Origin: Sphaerosporella brunnea | Lineage: Eukaryota > Ascomycota > Pezizomycetes > Pezizales > Pyronemataceae | Direction of reading: 5' to 3' | Assembly: GCA_008704415.1 (NCBI GenBank) | Contig: VXIS01000168.1 | Span: 1 to 64,000 of the forward strand | Length of the DNA: 64,000 nucleotides | Shown here: positions 42,685-54,376 of the stretch, one piece after another | How positions within the stretch are numbered: the first letter of the stretch is position 1 | How the letters are laid out: each line of letters begins with the position of its first letter | Notes under the pieces: generated by a model | What the model saw: only the letters and a program-made list of their open reading frames with translations | Database searches by the model: none | Told to the model about the DNA's origin: nothing | Position numbers and translations under genes: made by a program

Positions 42685-44003
42685 TAGTGATGGACACGAG
42701 CCGGCTCGAGTCGAGCCGAGGGGTGCGTTCGAGCTGGCTCGGCTCGACCGAGTGCCAGGCTCGTGGAGCCGAGCCGAGCCTGCAAAGCTCGAGCCAAAGC
42801 TCGAGCTGCCATACTATTTTTGATGCGCGAACCGGCCCTGGTATACGAGGATCAAAATCAGTGTCAGATTCTGGTTCTGGTTTCGCTATGTACAGATCCA
42901 ACCTCGCGCGTGACCATCCTTCGACACATCACTCGACGTCCGTTAAATCTGATCCCGAATCGAAGTTTTCTTCTTGCTGCGCATCCATCCCCTCACCCAA
43001 TGCCTGGCGCTCCACCTCCATGTCTTTGTCGCTCTCTGCAGCATCCCCGGGTGGGGCAAGGTGCTGATCTAGGCTGTAGAGTTCCCTGTCGTCGACGATC
43101 TTTTGATCGAGCCAGCTTTTGACCAGTAGAACCGCACTGCTGGATTCTTCAAGCAGCTGATTTCGCTTCTTTGATCAGGTGGCGCTCCGTCGGTTCTTCA
43201 GCCGGGATCCCACGATGATGAATCTCGACATGTTGTTTCCAAGCGCTTGTAGTTGTATACTCAGCGTTGTACGGTCCCCAGGTGTTTGAACAGTGACAGC
43301 ATCGCACAAGGTGCTTTGCCTGCTCAGTTGGTGTGGGTCCCGCGCTATGAGACCTCCCAGCTGTTGTTTTTTGTCTCTTGGCTGGCCTAACTGGTTGCGG
43401 ACTGTCTGGGTTGGAGTTGACCTCCATTCCGGACGCTTCTGCCTGCACCCTCTCGGGGAAGATGATCCTTCTCTTATATAAGAAGGCATCAAAACTCGAA
43501 TTTTTGAGCCCGCTCAGGGTTCGCGCGCCGGCAGCTCTGTAGTGAGTGTCTAGTCCGCCCGGTCAGTTTACACCAACAAACAGATATCAAGTAGCAATTA
43601 CCCCAACTACCCGCCATCTTCTTGTACAAGGCCTCAATTTCATCTTCGGCTGAAGAGGAAGCGGCTTGGGACCCTTCCGCTGAAGAGGGAGCGGCCTGGA
43701 ACCCTGCGGCCATGGTGATTTTTCGGTGTGAGTGTGTTGCCGTGGGGTTGAAGAGGACCTGTGGGTGGCCTTTTCTTTGAGCTTTCGCAATCATGGAATT
43801 CGATAGAATATTGTATTTTCCGCCCCAAACGCCATATAGGTTCTTCTCCCACCATCGGGCTCGAGCCAAAAGCTCGAGCCAAAGCTCGGCTCGGCGGGCA
43901 ACCCGTTCGATCTGGCTCGGCTCGCCAGGGGGCCAGGCTCTACTCGGCTCGGCTTGAGGCTCGAGCTATTGGCTCGGGCCGGCTCGGCTCGTGTCCATCA
44001 CTA
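42685..44003 (-). mobile_element. Non-autonomous hAT element with BED-finger ORF
   Basis: Termini TAGTGATGGACACGAGCC (42685-42702) and GGCTCGTGTCCATCACTA (43986-44003) are perfect inverted repeats over 18 bp. Inside both ends are dense GGCTCGAG/CTCGAGCC motifs. Flanks GCTGGAC (42677-42683) and GCCTGGAC (44004-44011) differ by one inserted base, a probable decayed 8-bp target duplication. On the minus strand it carries the 5' end of a transposase gene and its acidic C-terminal tail (VLLVKSWLDQKIVDDRELYS, about 43135-43080, and QQEENFDSGSDLTDVE, about 42985-42940), with the catalytic centre deleted. Confidence 0.88.
43149..43713 (-). pseudogene. hAT transposase N-terminus: BED zinc finger, one intron
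   Basis: Exon 1 runs from ATG 43713 to 43602 (MAAGFQAAPSSAEGSQAASS, then EDEIEALYKKMAGSW). A GT at 43601-43600 and AG at 43536-43535 define a 67-nt intron (GTAATT...ACAGAG, with an AACTGAC branch-like motif); splicing joins in frame to exon 2 (AAGARTLSGLKNSSFDAFLY ...). Exon 2 encodes a basic PAKRQKTTAGR patch and a BED-type finger: C-C-H-C-S-N-T-W ... S-A-W-K-Q-H-V-E-I-H-H (about 43320-43235), the DNA-binding module of many hAT transposases, and ends at 43149. Unspliced, the first frame stops early, so the intron call is supported by frame restoration. The central catalytic part is missing. Confidence 0.75.
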
Positions 44004-47000
44004 GCCTGGACTCTGTCTGCTGGACTTTGTCAGCTGATGGCTGGCTACGTTGGCTGCCAGGGTTGGGGTGTTTGCATTCTATGATAGCCCGCCGGGCTCA
44101 ATGCCCACTGCAGTGCATCGAGGGCAACACGGATGCATGACTCAATCATCTCCAATTTGTTCCGACAATATATTTTCCTCAAGATTTAATGGTCAATTCA
44201 CCTAAGGCGTGACCTACCCCTCATGAGCGAAAGGCTGCCCACAAAGCGCCGCGGGTCGAAAGATACTACTGTCATCGATGGGGAAACAACCGCATGCGCT
44301 GAAAATCAGCAGTGCCATTAGAAGTGACACCTGGGATGTGAAGATAGCCAGCCAGCAAACTCGGACTATTTTGGACTGGCTAATGACAATCCTGTCTATC
44401 ACATCATGATCATGATACATGGCTTCGATGATGATTGGAACCGCAGACTACATACACTCGTTGGGTGACCATTAATGATCTTCGCTGGAGCACCGCGGCG
44501 GCTTTTCATCATGATCACCGTTGCATTGACAAGAGGTTGTGCTTACATTAGCGGCGCTTCTCAGCTAACGCCTGCCTAGGCTCACTGATGAACGACGACT
44601 GCATCTCCGCATGGTGAACGCTGCTTGCACCACGGCATAGTGACTACACACCTACCCGCTGAATCGGGTTCACTCCAGCTTAACTCTGTGCAGTGCGCCC
44701 AGCATCATGGGCGTGCTCCATCAATACCTACATCGATCCAAGTTGGTAGCAATTGGTTAGCCATTCGTACCGTTCGGGGTGAAGATTGATCACGGCTTAG
44801 TAGGAGGGAGCGCCAGTGCCCAAAACGGCGAATCCATGAAAGAGGATGATGCACAGACCATGATATGGGGTGAAGACACGTCGGAAGTATATGCGCACTG
44901 ATCATTGATAATGTCACGATTATTGTACCAGACGGTTTGCGTTTCCTAACAAAAGGAATTCCAGGCCAGACGCTCACTGCGTAGTTGGTGGGAAGCCTCT
45001 TTATGACTGTTAGAGCGGAAAGGCTCATGGTTCGCATCCCTCATGGTTCTTAGGGTTACAAGAAACGCAATCCTGTTGTAAGACAGCTCAGAAGCGCCGC
45101 ACGTTGGGGGAAACCACCATCCACGCAATTCCAACTCCGCGAACCATTGCGACCCAACGAACCTCATGATCAGTGACTACAGTGAGAGGCAACGATCAAA
45201 TGGATGCACACTGGGCTCTGGCCCCTCAAGCTATATAAATGTGTTGCTTCGCTCGCCACCGCAGAGGCTGACATGATGCAGGAGGAAGGTGTCTATTGTG
45301 CATAAAGCACCACTGAACCCAAATAATACCACAGACGGCTTACCACCCAGGGCATTTGCTGTTTTGTACGCCGCTGTAGCGATGAACAAAGAACCATCGT
45401 GCCAAGCAGGAAGAATGAAATTTTTGCCATTCTGGGCCCCGGCCTACGCGCCGAAGGCCAACGATATGCCGTAGAAGCTCAAAGCGAGTCATCATTGACA
45501 ATTACTCCCTTTTCAGTCTTGGTGCTTGCAAGGGTGGTTTCCACAGTTGCGGACTATCCTCAGCATACTGCAGATATCGTGCCGTACGCGCCCGTCCATG
45601 TCAACTGTTTCGCCACTGACGGTCGTGTTATCCTGCATGAAATTCTTATCTCCTTCACGTCTTCCAAGTCCAAGTTTGTAACACCCAACATATCCGCTCT
45701 TGTGATGGCCATTGTTAATTTTTCAACCTGATTGAAGTGACTGCGTCATAGTCCGCTCGAATGCATGGACCGTACGGCTTGTCCAAGCTTGTGAAGCCAT
45801 AACTGGCGGGGATCATCTCGTTTGAGAAGGAGGGTTTCCCGATGCTTTTCGCGAGAGGGACGTGCAGCCAGTTCGACTTTTGTTATCGTCAGATGCGCCC
45901 AGCGCAACTCACGATTCTGGCATCGAAGAGAACCAGCGTTCGGTATGGAGCGCAACTGATCAGGATGTGGAGTATTGGATTGTGCCTTGCTGAGCCTTGT
46001 GTTCACTCACGGCAACCGTGTTTTAGGAGGTCATCGGATGTGTTTCTGCTGCTTGAATGGCGAAACTGATTGGTCACTACACGCACCGCGTTTCTAAGTC
46101 GCTTGAGCTGATGTGATTAATATGCATTCAACAGCATCGTGTCGGGGGTCGTGTGTCCACACCGGTAAAGACGCAAACGCGAGATTACTCCGGATATTAC
46201 CTATTGCAACTTGGCGGGTACAACCACGGCTGGACAAAGCGGGTGACATCTTTAGGGTTGCCAGAAGAATTGACATTGTCACAGGTGGTTGACTACCTTT
46301 CAACTTTTGTTCGCCACTTTATTACGACCACAAACAAAGCGGCTTACAAAGGATTACTCTTCTATATCAAGGGATGATAAAACGCGGTGCAGCAACCTAG
46401 TTGGTAGGACGCGCTCCAGGTACACCCTTGGTTGGAGACTTGGAATGTTAAAGGTGGTCGTCACCGACATGTATCTGAGCTTCATCACAATCAGAGTTAA
46501 TAGCACTGGCAAATCATAAATGGGTGACAGAAGGCAACTCTCAACAACCAGCTATCTCCGCGTGAGGAAGAGTACACGCCGTCCGGTCGATCCACAGCAG
46601 TTCAATGGAACGGTGGGTTCAGGTTTCGTAGGCAATATAGCCTGTTGTCAATATCTGCCGGAGAGAAATCTAGAACAGCGCCATAGGAAGAGGGTCTAAC
46701 CCCCCCTGTCGAGCTGTGGAGCACGTTGATTGGCCTGATATCGCTTCGGCAATCTATTGGCAATTGATTGAGCGTTGAGAATGTTTTCAGTCATATTTTA
46801 TGCTCCTATCCGTTGGTTCTGGAAGTGCGTCGGCAAGACTGAACAATGATACATGTCGGCAATCGTGATTTTTGGTGGAACCTTGCCACGCGCTGTAATC
46901 GATGATATGCATATATCGGGAATATGGAACGCATGTCAGGCCCGCTCCTGGGGCCATTACCTGGGAGAAAGCGTCTGGAGACGTCAAGGCCGTTGAACAC

Positions 47001-47340
47001 GAAAAAACAAAGCTTTCGCCACATGGCTATTGCGTCGAGTCGTGTAGGCAATGTCTTTGAAGGTAAATTAGAGCCACCATGCCATCCTGTGCTTGGCTTT
47101 CAATCACCGCGCCACGGTTGCACCGGGTACTAGCGTCGAACTACGTACCACCATGCTGAGCCACACCCTGCGAAACAGATGCCGCGGTCCTGCGCGGCCC
47201 CTGTCGCAGCATAAATGGCGGCAACTGACAAGCGCGGGGCAATCCAGGTAAATACTCTGTCCGTGGCAACCCTCATTTTCCTTATCTGGACGGACCCCTG
47301 GGGCCTGTAGTAGCCCGCCGGCTCCGCTTGTGATCACTTA
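44004..47340. other. No supported gene
   Basis: A TATATAAATG (45232-45241) is followed by short frames (45289-45474 and 45399-45731, plus) of ordinary composition but unknown identity. Minus-strand frames at 44705-45167 and 46787-47051 likewise show no domain. No repeats or RNA genes noticed. Confidence 0.45.
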
Positions 47341-50300
47341 AGTACTGCAGGAATCAAACCTTGGTCAGTGTGATATTCATGATACGTATGTTTCCACTTT
47401 CTTTTCTTGTTCTTTTCTGGGTCAGCCTGAACCAGCGAGAGGTAAACAATCAGCCTGTTGATTTCTTCAGAAGCCTATCCCGGCTTGGAATGGTTCAGCA
47501 CTTCAGAGGAGCTAGGCGCCAATCGCGCATGCCACACATGTCTACCGTGTGGATCCACGCCCCGCTAATACTCCGTTCCCGTTCTGCGGACAAGGGAGGA
47601 ACATTCAGCCGTGCATTAACCATCGTGCAGTAACAATCCAGGGGTTGTAATCGACGGTAATGCAGACGCAACGACGCCTGTCGCCTGTTGCTCTGGTCCA
47701 GAAGGCACGACGGAATCCTAAGGGCGACCGCTCATCTGGATATTTTGTTCAGGGAATTCTGCGCGGGAGCATGAGCATCAGGCAATGGCACGGGGAATGC
47801 GGAGGGGAGTAGTGCCTGACTGGCCAGATTGCGTTGCCACGGGAGGTAACCCATACAAGCAATATAATATCCTTCTGACCTGAGTCGCATTCCAATAAGC
47901 ATGGAGAACCCTGCCTCATCCACCCGTCAAACACCGGGGCCAGTCGCCGAGCCAGCGCAGTCCGCACACCGGACTAGCCCGAGCTATCACGGTTTTCTGC
48001 AGGACAGGCCAACACAGTGACTGCCGCCGGCCGGCCTGGCCCATGTCAAGCGTTCGCTAAGTGCACAGCTCCTCAGGGAGCGTTATATTCCAGAGGAACG
48101 ACACGACCCTGCACCCTTCTGTCGGTGTCTTCGCTCATCAGCAAGCCACGGGTTTGCAAGGCTAAGGCTGTAACTATAAGGGCACTTTCGCTGAACCGGC
48201 TGCCCGGGGCGCGACTTATGTCAGCTCCGCGATTTGAAACCGCTGCGGAACTGTTCCATCCGAGGGTCTGTGGTAATATTGTAGAAAGTGTGAGCTGACC
48301 GGACGAAGACGCACATGGCGCAGCGATCAATCTCGGAAAGCAGCAGCCAGTCCACGGTTTGCGTTGAAACCTGTCTCCAGCATGACCATGGCTCCCAAGC
48401 TGGCGTGCCTGGCAAGCTCCAGCCTCCGACTGCTGGTCCGGACTTGTCCCAGCACGGTCGTGAAGCTGCGCCCTCACTGGCCTTAGAATTGTCCCCCTCT
48501 ATCTGGCGCCGCTGCTCCAGGCGGCATGGGCGCCCCGGCATCGAATGCAAGCGACATCAAGGGTATCTTTATTCGCACACACTCCGGAAAGAGTCTGGAC
48601 CACCGCAAAACCTTCTTATTCCCCGTCCAGCCAGTAATTGTTTGGACGGATGTCGGACGGTCTTGAGCCGCACGAGTGGGGCTAAGCCATTCACGATGCC
48701 GGGAGATCTGGGTGTTTCCAATCCATAATATGTATATCGGACAGCCCTCGTTCCCCGGCTCAAATGTCCACTCCGGATTGGGTACGCGATGACTGTACAT
48801 GACGCCGGAGTTGAGGCGGTGCTACTGGGTTTCGTGCGCTTCTGACCCGCTCAGCAGACAGTGCTCATCATGCGATAAGGATTTCTTTTGTGGGGCACTA
48901 TTTGGCGGGTTTAAACGTTCAGGTTTAAAGACGAACGGTAGGAGATTACAGATAATTATACGGTCATTTCCCGTTGTGTGTTGCACAGAGAACACGATGA
49001 TTATTTTTTGGTGCGGGTAACTAAATCCCCCATCTGCTCCATCTCAGCTCCATCGAACTTCGACTCATCAGCCACCAGTGCCGTGCTGCGTCTGACGATC
49101 TGCTAGTGTCCCCAAGCCGTGCGCTTTCCGCGTCCTTTCGGGTCTTTTCTGGCGACCCACCACTTCATATCAACCACGCGCGCACCACAGACCAAGCTGT
49201 TCCCACCTCGAGTGTGCGCAATACCGCAGGGAAGCACGAAGCACAGCTAGTAGCTGCTACTGCTGACGCGGAGCATGATTGGAAGGGCTCATCTTACAAG
49301 AGGATAGCTGCACGTTCAGGTGAGCACCTAGTGCGCCATTTGACGCAAGGTGGCTTTTTTGACTGTGTTGTGGCCGGTCAGTCCTGGAGCTGCGGTTGCA
49401 ACGCGCAAAGAAATTGATGGAATAGCGGCAGAGACTCTGATATATTTAAAAGACATAGATTCAGACTAAGAACACAAGCGGACAGCGAATCAGATCATGA
49501 AGGAAATCGTTCCACAAGCGGCGGCGCAAAGCGGAGTTCCAAAGGGATAACCGAGATACAGGTCGCGAATACTATGCTGGCATCTGCCTTCATGAACGAG
49601 GCTCAGTTCACCATCCAGAACAGAACCGAGATATAATCGAATCCTCGCTTCAGTCATACCATAAAAAGCAAAACACCGGCGGTATGGTTATAATTTCCTG
49701 ACACCTTGCATTCCCAAGTCTCAAGGACCACCACCAGGCCAAAATACCAGCCTTGATCATGCCAGGCGCTCCTTGCATGCACGGATCTGGCATGTTCTGG
49801 TGCAGATGAACGGTCGCCGCCAATACCAGCCAACCCTCCAAAGTCGAAGCACATCATTTCGGAGCCAGCGTCAGGCCCTTTCCGGTGCCGGATAATTGCC
49901 CCGACCAGGTTCGCCCAGACGGTGAATGTCACCGGGAAGCGTCTCCCGGTCGGAGAAGCGACACTCTTGGAGCGCTGAAATATGCTGAACCGCGTCCGTC
50001 TACTCCGTCACGGTCCATGGACGCGCATGTGACGGCTGCGCGGTTTTGTATTCAAGCACCGCGAAGAGCCTACGCGTGTCGGCCCACTGCATTCGAAACA
50101 AGCGCTACCAGACCCGCAGCACCTCATTAAGCCCCACCATGTCAACGCCACCGGTGGCGCCGAGAAAACCCAGGTCAGGTTTTGGCGACCCAGATTTTCA
50201 GCTACACATTACGGCACAGTGAGAGTTGTGTGACGAACCCGGGTACCGATTCAAAAAGGTGCTGACAGGGCTGCATCAGTCCCTGCGCGGGCCCCAAGGA

Positions 50301-50479
50301 AATCTTATTGAACAAGCGACACAGAGAACCGAAGATCTGGTTGGGCTGAGCGCGGCCTGGGTGCTGAGTATCTCGAGCGAAATAAAGATGGTCTGCCTGG
50401 TAGCCCGATTTGTTGGGGCAGCCACGAGTAGCGGAACATGCCCTGAGCAAACTGCTCTCCGGCGCCATAATCACAGGCA
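47341..50479. other. No supported gene
   Basis: Overlapping frames up to 137 codons (48315-48728 plus, 48073-48477 minus) lack recognisable motifs; the minus-strand frame 49654-49932 is similarly unassigned. No repeats noticed. Confidence 0.45.
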
Positions 50480-50920
50480 AATGACAAAGTTCGAGCGCGG
50501 TGTGAGGAATGGAAGACAAGGACGTCGGGGCAGGATGATCGGAGGAGAACGAGGAGAGGTCAGTGAGAAAAACAGTTCCGCGGAGTAGAACAATCGGAGG
50601 ACGAGAGACCTCCAGCGGAGAACGGCTTCATTGTGTCGGTGAATTAGAAGACTAGAACAGTTCTGTGAGAGGGGAGAGCCGTAGAACGAGAGAGAATGAG
50701 TTGTTGAGAACAGTGTGGTGTAGCAGGAGAATTGCAGCAGACGACAATCATTCGTCAGAACACAAAAGGGAGACAGAGAATATTGAACTATGACTTTTTG
50801 CTCGCTTTGGTAGACAAGGGGGACAGTTCAGCGGACAGGTGGAATCGTGGGCCGACAGGAAATGGTTCGCTCAGGACCACTCAAGGGAGTAGGAAAATCG
50901 TACAACGGGAGCGGCGGGAT
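50480..50920. other. Strand-asymmetric purine-rich block
   Basis: The plus strand is strongly A/G-rich (GGAGGAGAACGAGGAGAGG, GAACGAGAGAGAATGAG, AAAAGGGAGACAGAGAAT) over about 440 bp. On the minus strand this is a pyrimidine-rich leader with ATG at about 50630 (MKPFSAGGLSSSDCS, then stop). It resembles a promoter/5' UTR or LTR leader of a minus-strand unit now lost. Confidence 0.35.
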
Positions 50921-51937
50921 GGATGAGGAGGATAGGCGCACGGCGAACCCGCGGCGAGGCTGGTCGGGCGATGACCAAAGACGCTTCAGCTGGATGCGGG
51001 CTGTTCGGCCGGCGTCAAACGACAATAGCTGAAATGAGTCGCGTTGACCTTTTTCTAGGAGATTCGCGGTCTCATACTGGGTGACGAAGAACAGCCCCAT
51101 GCAGGCACCCATTTTTCACCCGAATCCGGCAGCAGTGGTATGCTACATGTTTTGCGGCAATACCTGTCGCCGGGATCACGAACCGGTAGCAAACCCATTC
51201 CCAGCAATGCGCATCACCCGAAACACGTGCTCAGAGTATCAATGCAATGCTCCGCAATACGCGTGGCCGTGAACACACGTGAAACCGAATGCTCGGCAGT
51301 TGCCGCCACCATGTTATTGAGGCCGTGAATCAATCGGATGCGGGAATCTATTTACTGGGGGTTGTTGTTGCGTTGCGGTCGCCTGTGGACTCTGCTCACC
51401 TGTATCCCGGATGCTTTGAAAAAGACTGTCCATGCAAAGCATGTGCAATACTGCACCTACATTTTGCGATAGTCATGTATCAACGCCTTTTTGCTATGCC
51501 GCCCAGTTACAATCTGCGTTTAGGCCAATCTTGGGCTGACTGGCTTTTGCCCATATGCTGAAGCTGCGGCAGGGCGCCAATCAAAGATAAGCGTAAACCC
51601 TCTGGGTTTGACACATACATCCAGAAAAGGGTTATGTTCCCTCACGGTCATCACTACATAATCATGCCGCAGTCTGGTTACATTCTTGGTCTCCTATCGA
51701 ATCGAGTACAACAATACGGCACAGCTACCCGAGATGGGTCCAAGCCCCCTGGGGGAATGTGAATACTCACTGCTCCGCGGTATAAACCACCTGATCATCT
51801 TGCGACACAACTAAAAACAACTGCCCTCAACACCGAAGCACCTCCATAAGCATCGTGTTGCACATCCCCGGCTTCAATCCGCCTAGAACGACTACAAGCT
51901 GCGTGCGGCGCTCGTTTGTCCCTCTCGTGGTCCTCCC
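50921..51937. other. No supported gene
   Basis: Short frames only (51289-51561 plus is the longest). Nothing recognised. Confidence 0.45.
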
Positions 51938-52750
51938 ATGCTGCAACGCTTTCAGCTCCGCAATTGCCGATGGTTGATTGAACGCCACACGGCCGACGTC
52001 CGCAAAGTGATCGCACGGATAGAGCAACAGCTCAAGCGAGCTGAGCCGCATGTTTTAGCTCCCTCAGCGGCTCCTGTTGCTGTTCGCAACCCCAAAAACG
52101 GCCCTCTTGGAGACCTTCAAGCGTCAGCCTCTTCCGCTGAGTTGCCGCAGAACCCAAGTCCACAGCACCCAAACATGGCCAGCGACTACGACGCGCAGGG
52201 TCCCGTCCCCGAAACGAGGGACCGCGCAAACCAGGAAGACCCAGCCTCGATGGATGGTTTCATGGCCTGCAGAGGTTCTCTCCTCCTGGCCGTGCCAGAG
52301 GCCTGTAGTTCAACACACGATCCGGCCAGTTCCGTCTGCACAGACCGCGCCGACGGTCATATGGTGCAGGCAGTTATAAACCTGGTCGTCGGAGATGGAC
52401 GACCACAATCAATGCCGGTATCCCCGCGTCCGAACTCAGAGCAAAACAAACGCTCAGCACCTGAGGAAGATGCGCTCTACAACCCAACGTTTTCCATTCC
52501 ACTGTTTCTGCACTTGAGGGCTGCTTATTTTGCGACGAAAATATCCCGTGCGACGACCAGGTTTATAGCTGCCTGCACCATAGTGTCTGCCGGTACTCAA
52601 TCGATATCAGAACTGCCGAGATGTATTGCAGTGACATTGTTGGTACTGAATTTGAGCCAGTTACCATCGAAGATACTTTTTCTCCGCCCGTCAGCATCGA
52701 CGTCAATATGTGCGTCAGTGCTGTATCCCCCGATGCGGCCATGCGCATGA
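51938..52750 (+). CDS. Unrecognised 270-codon open frame
   Basis: ATG 51938 opens the longest uninterrupted frame of the window, ending TAG at 52748-52750. The N-terminus is basic and helix-like (FQLRNCRWLIERHTADVRKV, then ARIEQQLKRAEPH), suggesting a short coiled coil; residues about 45-180 are Pro/Ser/Ala-rich and look disordered; the last 80 residues lose that character and may not be coding. The shared segment 52520-52581 lies in this terminal part, where a different frame gives the Cys/His string CDENIPCDDQVYSCLHH. I recognise no family. Possibly a real exon up to about 52450 followed by an intron or frameshift. Confidence 0.35.
   Translation: MLQRFQLRNCRWLIERHTADVRKVIARIEQQLKRAEPHVLAPSAAPVAVRNPKNGPLGDLQASASSAELPQNPSPQHPNMASDYDAQGPVPETRDRANQEDPASMDGFMACRGSLLLAVPEACSSTHDPASSVCTDRADGHMVQAVINLVVGDGRPQSMPVSPRPNSEQNKRSAPEEDALYNPTFSIPLFLHLRAAYFATKISRATTRFIAACTIVSAGTQSISELPRCIAVTLLVLNLSQLPSKILFLRPSASTSICASVLYPPMRPCA
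52520..52581. repeat. Short segment repeated at 2258
   Basis: Second copy of the CGACGAAAAT...GCTGCCTGCACCAT segment described at 2258-2319. Confidence 0.4.
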
Positions 52751-53343
52751 CTCGCCACACCGGAACGCTCGATGGAACCACCGCTGATACGGCTTCTGCA
52801 TGCATTGTTAATGACGAATGCAAGGCTGCATCGTCGATAGTGACGGCAGACATGAACACAACGAGAATGTTGTATCAAAACTGGATAAAACATGTTAAAC
52901 CACACACGCCTAGAAGAGAACGATCCATGTGACAAACACGGAGAAAGTTACAGGGCAGTACGACCCGTACAAAGTCCATGTTTGGAATCGCTCTGCAGAG
53001 CATGATTCCGTCGGGCTCGACAAGAGATTGGATTATTACATTTCGGATAAACACTTCGCTATTGAGTTTGTTTTCTTTGAATCATAATGTATCCGCCGCT
53101 TGTGGCCATGGCATACCGCATAGAATACACTACCCATGGGCCTCATGTGCCCAAAGCCGGGCGTGTCTCAAGGAAGGATACCGATGCGGACCAAGGAAAG
53201 GACAAAGTTGATTTGCGTAAGACATATGCAAAAAAGAGCGGAAAGATCACAAAACATGTCATGGCTTCTCCGGCCATTTGTACATTTGGGTACGTGATAG
53301 GAGATCCAGGACCACTGCCGTGCAGCGGCCGTCCGGCACAATC
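52751..53343. other. No supported gene
   Basis: A lysine-rich frame at 53087-53340 (MYPPLVAMAYRIEYTTHGPH, then VSRKDTDADQGKDKVDLRK) looks protein-like but is unassigned. It is cut off by the hAT left terminus at 53344. Confidence 0.4.
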
Positions 53344-54087
53344 TAGTGATGTACACGAGCCGAGCCAGCTCGAGCTAGAAACTCGAGCTGACGAGACGAG
53401 CCGATCCGATCCTTCGTCCTCTACGAGCTGAGCTGCCTCAAGCTGAGGGTGCAGGATTGGGTCGAGTCAGCTCGAGTTTTCAGCATGATGGGGGGTTCTG
53501 ACGGGGAGGGTTGATGGGAATGAAAAGTATCGCGCGTGTTGTAGAATGAAAACAGGTGATCAAAATTGGCTGCGTCATATAGAAACTTCATATCGCTTGT
53601 CGCTGTCGCACTGCCTCATGCAACCCCCTTTACACCCAATACTCTTCCCCTGCCCCACCATCCCGATCAGAGCTATGGAACACGAATCAGTGGATGGACT
53701 GTTTGCGGATGCGCGTGCTGCTTACTTTAAAAACCTACCAGGGAACTGGGGTATACTCATGACTGCTCGCCAATATCTCTCTATACCAGCCAGAAGTGTC
53801 CTGGTTGAGAGTCTTTTCTCCCCAGCTGGAGGTCGTATTTACAAAAAGCGAAACAGGCTCGGGGAGACCGCAAGTAGCGCTCGCTCGTTGCTCGAAAGCT
53901 GGGTGGGGCTGGATGATTTCGAGCAGTGGCAACGTGAAAGGTTAAGCAAGCAGGATACGGGCAAGATCGACAGTGATGATGCGATTCCGGTCCCAGATAC
54001 CAATCAGAAACGACTCCTAGACGCAGAGAACGATGGGGACGCCGAGGAATTGTAGCCAGTCATCATACGGTTGACATTCTTAGATAC
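53344..54087 (+). mobile_element. Internally deleted hAT element, left part
   Basis: Left terminus TAGTGATGTACACGAGCC, then inverted GCTCGAGC motifs and a leader leading to the dimerisation-domain ORF. It matches copy A (11234-13041) from the terminus to about 54087, without copy A's 1-kb insert. No right terminus is present before the copia LTR starts at 54100, so the copia insertion may have separated it. Both copies share the same junction between start codon and C-terminal domain, so they descend from one deleted progenitor. Confidence 0.75.
53675..54055 (+). CDS. Dimerisation-domain-only hAT protein, 126 aa
   Basis: ATG 53675 (AGCTATGG context, after a CACCATCCC leader) opens 126 codons to TAG 54053-54055. 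After MEHESVDGLFADARAAYFKN comes the hAT C-terminal dimerisation core TARQYLSIPARSVLVESLFS then PAGGRIYKKRNRL and LLESWVGLDDFEQW, followed by a charged tail ending DAENDGDAEEL. The BED finger and catalytic DDE region are absent; full hAT transposases are usually 600-800 residues. The frame could extend upstream to 53546, but the second copy also has an ATG at the homologous place (11587), favouring 53675. Such a product could pair with a full transposase; repressor activity is only a possibility. The frame is intact, unlike most others here. Confidence 0.7.
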   Translation: MEHESVDGLFADARAAYFKNLPGNWGILMTARQYLSIPARSVLVESLFSPAGGRIYKKRNRLGETASSARSLLESWVGLDDFEQWQRERLSKQDTGKIDSDDAIPVPDTNQKRLLDAENDGDAEEL

Positions 54088-54099
54088 GTTGCATACAAT

Positions 54100-54312
54100 T
54101 GTTGAACGACGAGGTCGAGAGAGGAGATCAGGCTTGGTTCGTCCGCCGCCGGAGGGCGAGCATCGAGCCTTTATATACAGCACCGTGTGGGCAAATAACA
54201 GGAAAGGACAACTATCAAACTCCGGAAAACGGAAACAGGACCAACAAATATAGACGCACGGTTTCCTCCCGCAAATCCTTCACGGTTGCCACCCGAAATC
54301 CTCATTCCAACA
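54100..54312 (-). repeat. copia 3' LTR, 213 bp
   Basis: On the minus strand it runs from TGTTGGAATGAGG (54312) to GTTCAACA (54100), with inverted ends TGTTG/CAACA. A GTATATAAAGG box (about 54178-54168) is followed by a pyrimidine-rich half. The purine tract GGGCAAAGAAGAG (54325-54313) immediately precedes it, as expected for the polypurine primer of a 3' LTR. Adjacent host bases at 54095-54099 are ACAAT; the partner duplication would be beyond the lost 5' end. Confidence 0.75.
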
Positions 54313-54376
54313 CTCTTCTTTGCCCATGCAGTTGCAAATCAGAACGAAAGACAGAAATATAAGGGAAGGATACATT

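Noticed and set aside
43489..43869. Single-exon reading of the hAT 5' region (126 codons, minus)
   Set aside because: Starts inside the subterminal repeats and ends in sequence better explained as an intron; the spliced model from ATG 43713 is preferred.
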